Shown here one piece after another: positions 53,001 through 62,000 of a DNA stretch of 64,000 nt. Numbering within the stretch: the stretch's first letter is position 1; the number at the start of each line of letters is the position of its first letter. Source of the stretch: Atriophallophorus winterbourni (lineage: Eukaryota > Platyhelminthes > Trematoda > Plagiorchiida > Microphallidae); contig JACCGJ010013784.1 of NCBI GenBank assembly GCA_013407085.1, positions 1 to 64,000 on the forward strand, given 5' to 3'. Under the pieces are notes generated by a model, which saw only the letters and a program-made list of their open reading frames with translations, did not search any database and was not told where the DNA came from. The translations under genes were made by a program, and so were the position numbers.

Positions 53001-56000
53001 CATCGTCAGTCGCAAAATTTGAGCAAAAATCGTTCTGCAAAATCAATAATTTCAAATCAGCTTTCGGTTAATTCCAACGGCTAAATTGAAAATTCCGATC
53101 CATTAAAACTAGCATTGCTCCCTTGCGATAAATTTATCTACATCGATCGGTCACAGACGTTTGGTTTACGTTGAATGTCTGAAATGTTTTAGCGCCGTAC
53201 ATTCACACGAAGCACGTTAACCGATGACATTTCCGGATACACGTGGTACAATATCGATCCAATTTGGTCGATGTTAAGCTCGTTTATACAATCATTTGCC
53301 TTTTGAATTGATTAAAATTTCAAAATTAACTCACAATTAATTGCTTTAACCCCATTATCCCAGCTGTCGCATGCTTTCACCGCTATCATTTTGCACCCGT
53401 TGGCATTCTGTTTTCTTTTTGTTTATGCTCGCCAAATGCAGATCGATAATACTAACCCTGGAGAGCATGCACTGGAATCCACGGCTTCTCCGACCCCTTG
53501 CACCACCACTGCCCCAAGCCCTCAGCTTTCCGATCGCATGACTAACGGACAGTCGGCGAACACATGCTCGCCGACTGTTCCCTGTTCCCCTGAACCCAAT
53601 TCCCCCACGGAGGTTAGCAACCGGATGTGCTTGCGTAACTGTTTCGTTTGTGATCGTTTTATTGTTTGTTAGTACCACTCACGGACGTGCATGCCGTTTA
53701 TTTTCGTTGTTTGTATTCATTTGAATTTGTATATTTGTGAACATATCAATTGATCATGATTTTAAAGACAAAAGTCAATGGTTGACATGTATGTTGTGGA
53801 GATTTGGGAAACAAGCATTTCATCCACTGAGAATCTCAAAGTAAATGAGCGTAACACCGACTTGGCAAGAAGGCTTAAAGTATGAATTCAAATACAAACT
53901 ATAAAGGGGGTGACCTGAGGGTCATTCAGATTGCAACCTCTGGTAGACGTTGATTTCATTCGCGTATTGAACGAGAGTCAATGTTTACTTACTTACGACT
54001 GGTTCCACGGATTGATTAGCCGATCAATCTTCATCTGGGGGATGTGGACAAACCGGTGGAGTCTTCGCTGATTGATATGAACGGGAAGAGGATGTATTGC
54101 ACTGCATCGCACCCAAACAGTAGCGTTAGATACCTGGTCAGCATATCGGACGCACAAGATTATCCTGAGGCTTAAGTGTGTGAACAATCCCATAAGGATT
54201 GTGCAACCTATTACTTCAGTCACCATATTTAATATCCATCATGCGGTACAGGTTGGATCGCCACTTCGTACGTTTTGACGAATATTGAATACACTAAAAA
54301 TGAAACGCACTATTCGAACTATAATTCCAGGCAAATAAAGCTAACCGTGTAAATCAAGAGATTGAATAGCCCAACAAACTTCGAACATTATGCAGAATTA
54401 CGGTTCCTAAAGCTGGCGAATCTTGCCACTCAGCACATAATGACAATTCGATAATCGTTGCAATTTTCGCAGAGGAATAGCATACATATACGGACTAAAG
54501 TAGACAAACTTGATCCCTATACTTTCATTCTACCTGCGCTTCCTTTACCTGGTCAGTGAATTCATCATGAAACAAAGAGATTCGGATTTGAGTTTGATGA
54601 AAAAGTTAGTGAGAACGAATGTTGTTCTCCGAACTCACGCATTGTACCACATCCATATTTGTATTGTGACTTGCGGAGTTAGCAGTTTCTCTGCGCCAAT
54701 CTTTTCAAACAGTTGCTTCCTCCCTTAAGCTTTGTTGAACACTGCCCCATAGTGTAAAGACAAACACATCCTTATTGCGTTCGAACAGCACGAATCCGGT
54801 GATCCAGCGTAACTGAATAGCATGGATTACGGATATTATTCCACGTGTTATAAGTGCAAAAAATTCAATGTCTTGTTTAAACTCATACGTTAAAACGCAT
54901 GCGGATCCTGATCTTATCGCAAATACCTGATGAGTGCAAACCGCACGGAACCGGTGATGGGGTGTGTATGATGGAAATGTATTCAAATCAGTATTTTTAT
55001 AATACGTTGAATTATTTCTAGCCATATATATCGATTAAATCAAATTAGAATTCATTGATTTTGCTGAATAGGTTCACGTTTGTTTCAGACGCGACGACTT
55101 TCTGTTCTCTCGAAGCACTCATCGCCAAAAACTCAAATCGAAGCATTGCTACAAGCAGAGAGCGTTCCTGGAGAATACCAGAACAATCCATCATTAATCC
55201 CCCCGAAAAGTCCTAAGATTGATTCTGCAGAAGCATCTGAAGCGTCTGTTGCTCCTCCGTCAAACATGCCGAATGAATCACTGGTGAGTCTAAATGAATG
55301 TTGCGTATGCAGTTCGTGTAAAATAAGATTTATAAACATTCTGCTGCTTTTAGTATGGGGGGTAAACGTGTAAAAATGCGGAGAGAGTTAGGGATAGGAA
55401 AATGTATGAAAGAAACGTGAAAATATGTCACAGATTTATTGAACACATTAAGAAAGTGTGAATAGATGTGTGTAGAATAATCGAAGGATTTAGTCGGCGT
55501 ATGGATTAGTGGAAGTCTTAAGAATAGCATGCAATGCTAAGCAGTCTACAACATAGCTAGACGCATGCTAGGTATGCTTCGGCGTATTTTCGGACATTTT
55601 TTCCGTGAAACATTCCCCATGCTGATAAATACGTATATTAACCCAGTGATGGACTACACAGTGCAAGCTTGGGCACCATGGCTACAAAAGGATATCAAGC
55701 TGCTCGAGAGGATTTATCACAGAGCATCCAAAATGGTTGGCTGTCTCCGCATAATACCATATGAGAATCGACTCGTGCATCTTAATTCGGATACACTGCT
55801 TCGCAGACAGGTTCGATTTGATCTGATCGTAACTCATAAAATAATGAACTCAAAGATGCACCCTCCGAGGCATCTATTTTGCCTCCGGTCAAGCCATGTC
55901 ACACGTACTCACCCACTGGCATTTGATATTCCACATTCTCACCGGAACTGACGTCAGTTCATCTATTCATTGCGCGTTTTGTTTCTTATGGAACTCCCTA

Positions 56001-59000
56001 CCGTCAGATATTGTGCAATCATCTAGTGAAATGATATTCAGGAACAAATCGGATATATTTATGCGTAGTTATTCTGCCCTACATCCCGTTTATATAACAT
56101 GATCTTTATCCAAACGAATATTGTTTCCATAATACCGCTACAATACATGACATTTTATTTTCTAACTACAAAACTGTCGATCTTCCTAATGCCTCAATTT
56201 ATTTTGTATATATATTTATTGTCCTTATACTAATATCCTGTGGTGTTGTACAGCTACAAGCTTTTTTATACCGTAAATTCTTGAATCTTGAAAATATATA
56301 AGTCGCTTGTTTTATTTGTTCGATTTTTCATTTGATTGATTAGCAAGATAATCAAAACCTCAATGATCTTTTATATTCAATCTTGTGGTATCTATCAGCG
56401 ACTAGACAGTTGGTTCTCTGCTTCTATCGTGATGCTCACGTTTTTAATATCGTGAAAATTCAATTTCTTTACCGGCACACTCTATAATTTTGTGTGTTGT
56501 TGCGCACATCGTATTCTCTCATAGCCAATCCATCTTTATCATAATGGCATTTTTCTGCGTAACCTATTTAGATAACACCACCACGGCATCGATTTTTAGT
56601 TTTTTGTGTTGCTTCCTTGTCCTCTGATCCGACACACTGGTTGTGCTGTGCTGTGCCGTGCCGTTTGCGCGTGTGTTTCTAACTTTGTTCGTACACGCGC
56701 GTAGGTCCTGATAGCGGTTTTCACGAGACCCCGACTCTATATTATGTGCTCACTGAGTTATGCAACTTTATTGATTTTCCGATGGTATTTGTGCTTACAT
56801 TTATTTGAATCGATCCACATTACATATCTTTCACTTCACGCGTTGCGCTATCATTGCTATTTTGACTTAATCTAGCGTTCACCTATGATGATGACTGCAG
56901 ATCAGACCATGCAACCAAATAGATTTGTTCATTTGGCGTTTTAAACGATAAAGCAAAAGTGTGGATTTATGATAACTTGTTTCAAAGACTATTTTGTGTT
57001 TTTATTTTTGAACTGAACGTTCGAGACTTAGTTTCGACTTGGATCCGTGGAATAGTGTCTAGCAAAATTCGTAACCATCAGAAGCACTAGTCATCTTATA
57101 TGTCAATGTCATCAGCAATTATACCATCGTCATCTGCACCACCCCTATCGGGGTATTACGGATGATAAAACAACGTCATCATGATGTTGATCTGGCAGCG
57201 CCGTCTGCATTGTGGTCATTGAGGAGATAAGTGCAATGTCTAAAATATCATCATTATCGACCGCAACATCAACAGCGTCTGATCAAAATTATCAGTAGCG
57301 TCATCATCATATTCAGCATGATCATAATCCACATCAGCAGCATTAATATTATCATCGGTTTTATCAACATCTTTGGCATTATACGCAATATCATCGTCAT
57401 AGTCATCGTCAGCACCATCATGATTTCTAGCACCCAAGTTGTCAACAGCATGATCATCGTCATCGTCGTCATCACCATTATCGTATTGACTCATGGTAAG
57501 TATTCAACTCGACTATACTTGACATTACATGTCTATATTATAACTTTTCCTGAACGAATATTTACTATGATATGGTAATTGTGAAGCTATGTGCTTTTTG
57601 TGACCATAAATTCTTGAATCTTTAATCTTTAATCGTCACCACCAATATCATCATCATTATTACCATCCTCCTTCTCCTATTACTCCTCCTCCTCATGGTC
57701 AACATAATCATCATCATCGCCATCATCATAATCATCACCAACATCATCATCATCATCGTCATCCTCCTCATCAACATCACCATTATCGTCATCATCAACA
57801 TCATCATCATCATTACCATCCTCCTCCTGCCACTCCTCTTCTGCATTGTCATCATAATCAACACATTCATCATTGTCATCATAATCATAATCGTCATCTT
57901 CCTCCTTGTAATAGTCATTATCGTCATCACCAACATCATCAACATCATCATCACCGTGATCATCGTCATCACCATGATCATCATCAATATGGTCATCACC
58001 ATCATCATCATCATTACCATCCTCCTCCTCCTCCTCGTCATCATCATCATCGTAATCACCATCACTATCATTATCACCATGATCATCCTCATCCTCCTCA
58101 TCGTCATCATCATCGTCATCATCGTCATCACCACCATCCTCATCATTATCGTCATCTCCAATATTATCAACAACATCATTGTCATCATCATCATCGTTAT
58201 CACAAACATCATCGTCATCTTCGTCATTATCATTGACATCATCGTTATTATCATCGTCATCACCACCATCATCATCATTATCATCATCGTTATCACCGTT
58301 CTCTTCCTCCTCCTCATCATCATTGTCGTTATCACCAAGATCATCATCATCATCCTCAGCATCATCGTCTTCATCATCATCCCCACCATTCTTAAATCCA
58401 GGATCACCGATATCTACAGGTTTAGTCTATTTGTCGTCTTTCGCATCGTGTTGAGCACCATAACTAAAAGTGTTTCAATTCCATTCGAAAGTTACCTTCT
58501 AATGTGCCAATTTACATGCAGCCATGCAACTCTCCCCCTGAATACCAGTTTGAGATTTCATGTATTCTTGGAATAGGTTTTATAACAATTCCTAATTTAC
58601 TTAATGTAATCCGGTAATAATGTAATCTCGTTTTATTCCAGTCCCCGAAAATTGATTCAACTCACACTCCTGAACTCGTTATGGGCCGCAAGTTCAGCGA
58701 CGAAGAAGACAATGAAGATGTAAATTGTTGTGATTTTGAATGGAAACTTCCATCCATCCATCCATTCATCCATTTATCCATCCATCCATCCATCCATCCA
58801 TCTATCCATCCGTCCATCCATCCACCCATCCATCCATCCATCCATCCATCCTTCCATTCATCCATCCATCCATCCATCCATCCATCCAACCATGAACCCA
58901 TCCATCATCAATCTATTCTTCCATCCATCCATCCATCCATCCAACCATCCATCCATCCATCCATCCATCCATCCATCCATCCATCCATCCATCCATCCAT

Positions 59001-62000
59001 CCATTCCTCCATCCATCCATCCATCCATCCATCCATCCATCCATCCATCCATCCATCCATCCATCCATCCATCCATCCATCCAACCATCCATCCATCAAT
59101 CAATGAATCGAATTTTACCCACTCATTAATTTTTCATAAATTTCTTTCATTTAGCTCCATATGCGTTATGAACTTGAAGAACTTTCGAAACGATTCGAAA
59201 AAGCGTCATTGGTTCTCAACAGTCCATCTAGATTTGGTGTATTTTTGAACTACTTATTTGCTCAAAGTCACGATCCCGCTCCCGCTGTAAGTTGAGAGAA
59301 AACGTTTTTGTAATTGTGCTACTCATTAGTAGCAAGTTCATCACTAATCTTCTCACTTATTTATTCAAGCTTTTCTACCTGGTGAATCAATACTTCCAAA
59401 GGGCACTGCAGGAATCCAAGGAACTGACCAAGGATCAAAAACGAGTGTCTATAGAAATATTTTCTACATTTTTACATGAAAAATCCGTGAGTTTTTTTGT
59501 GTGGAGCCATGCAACACTGTACTCCTTACTTTTCAAACGAATACACTCTAATTCGAGATTATAAACCAACACACAATTTGTTAGAAAATATGTGCCCAGA
59601 ATAATTCGGATAAGTAACTTTGAAGATAATCGATATTTTCAATTGTTGTCATCATTTAGTACGCTAACATGAGAACAGCCGCTGCAACTCACACATGAAT
59701 TATCCTTTCCATAGCTTATTCGCGATGAGAAAGATTTGGTTCTTTCAGACAATACATCATATCCTGTTAAAATGTTACATCTTGCTTTAGCATATATCAC
59801 ATTTTGATATTTTTTCTCGAAATCAGTCAATCGTATTATTAAAATAGCTCACGAACTGTCAAATTATTATTTTTTCGGAAGAACCTTTGACAATTTGATC
59901 TAGTGTGTGGAATAATTAATTTGTAGCCGTGCGATCTGCTACCACATGCTTCTTACCGATGAAACAGGTGTTCAAGTGGGTGATCCACTGTATGCAGAAT
60001 GTTGAACAGCATGATCATATATCCACTGACACGACGCTACGAAAAGTCAAATTGGCTCAGAGTCGCAATCCTCTCCTCCTGTGGTTTGATGTATATTCCG
60101 GTCACCAGCATTTTAGACATGTGGTATACACGTTTCAGCATAGCTATGTCCTTCTGTAACCAAGGGGGTCATGCTTAAACTCCCTTGTTGGCCAGATATA
60201 GTTGTTAAATATCCGTGGGAGTACCTGCTTTGTGAAACCACCGAAGATCCTTCTGAACAGTGTCATGGTTTAGCAAGGTTTTTGTATACCACCGAACAAA
60301 TTGTTCTGTCATAACTTGGCAGATTGCAGTATAGATTGCAGCCCTGGTGCAATTTAATGGAAATTCGCTCAAAACATGAACCATGTATCTTATTCGCTCA
60401 AATAATAAATCGAATTCGACGAAATTCTGAGTGACAGAAAATTTCCGAACAATGTGAATTTGAAGTGTTTCCTCACTATTGGCTCCTCTAATATTTGAGT
60501 TTAAATGGTCATGAAGCGTCTCTGCTGAGAAACGAAATAAAGCAGTTTCGAAACACTTGAGTACATCTTGCAGTGTGATTAGGTTTTACAGGACGATTGG
60601 GTCATTATTGATTGCGTTGACCCTGAAGCCTTTCTCAAGAGTAAATTTGTACAGATAACGTATAAAATCACGTGATGAATAAATCAATATTTTTGCAAAA
60701 CAAACAAATTACCGATAACCACTCACAGCCTTGTCTTGTCGACCTCAGAACGCAGAACTTTTTATGATAGAGAAGGGCTTCACTAAACAAAAACCACAGG
60801 ATGTCGATATATATGGAGTAAAATCATATAATCTTGCAAGACTAATTAAGGACAGTGAGGTATCGCTTGGTTCCTCATGTATTTATCGAGATTTGAAGTG
60901 AAAACCTCAATTGATTTCTAAAACATGAGTTCGAACAACGTGTTCGAAGTAGACCAAATTCCACCCGAGAAAAATTCACGGTGAATATCCAATCGATAAT
61001 GTGGAGTGGACAAAGCCTTTGAACGTTTGCATGTTTGAGTAATATTCTCTGGTTTTATTAAATGCTTTTCTGCGTGAACAGGAGATCACTCAGTATGTGT
61101 CGGTGCGTAGGATCTTGTAATTTGGGTTTTATGCATTATTGCTTAGAAAGACGGATTCTCGAAACACAAGACCAGATGATAAATGATTTCATTATCCTTC
61201 CAAAGCTTAGATTGAATATTACATAACACATATGTAATAAGTATCTGAGGTAAGACATCGGGCGGTAATATCCTGAATATCATTTTTAGTAGACGACTTG
61301 CTTTATAATAAACTGTGGCAATTCTGTCATTTGCCTGAGGTGTGTAGACGCTCTCATCAGAAATCTCCTACCACACTTGAAAGACGGGTTGAGTGGATGT
61401 ATGGAAAGTGCCCTCCTATTCAACGAATATAGATCAAAGTAAAATGATTTTCACAGTTTCAAATTATCATCAACTTTTCAAGTCAATTGTCCACGGTTAC
61501 TTCATGTTGAAGTTTTGTAGCATGAACAAAAATGTACACGAAACTTGATTTGAATATCTACGAACAAACTTTTACTTCCATTACTAAATCACGTGATTGA
61601 TGTACTAGCCCCTTCGTTTGGACATTCCTACACCGGTGGTGCTTACTACACTGGGAAATGTGATGAATTCTCTCGGTGCTCAAACCTTCAATGCTGCGGC
61701 AGACGTGGCGTTCAGTATTGTGCAAACGCAGGTAACCAGGCTCGTCCAAGAAATTCAACACGGTACGTCTCACATACCATTTTCCATTCGATTCACCGTT
61801 GAAATAGATATAATTAATTTCCTCACTCGATTTTTCCAGGACTCGATACATGGAAACCTTCGAGGCCAGTGAATCTTTTACTTCCGCGTAGTCGCGAAGA
61901 AGAGATGAACGTGTTTGAAATGTGTTTGACTCCTCATTTGCAAGCGTTGGCTGCGCAAATTGCTGGAGGAGCTGGTGATAAAGTTTCTGCCCCAACGCAA

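Larger units (their letters stand above)
55284..58641 (+). other. RhoGEF intron G-H
   Basis: It carries a CR1-like element (55540-56300), the ATC arrays and a CR1 3' end between them. The segment 56300-57090 shows nothing recognisable. Confidence 0.6.

Noticed and set aside
57622..58576. Very long open frames on both strands across the ATC array
   Set aside because: They encode Met-rich or Ile-rich low-complexity peptides that follow directly from the trinucleotide repeat.
58662..59248. Open frames with HPSI or DGWM repeats
   Set aside because: By-products of the CCAT array; only the part at 58642-58719 is a real exon.
61732..61737. Earlier donor (GTAACC) for exon K
   Set aside because: It would leave phase 0, which does not fit the phase 1 start of exon L; the donor after 61762 does.
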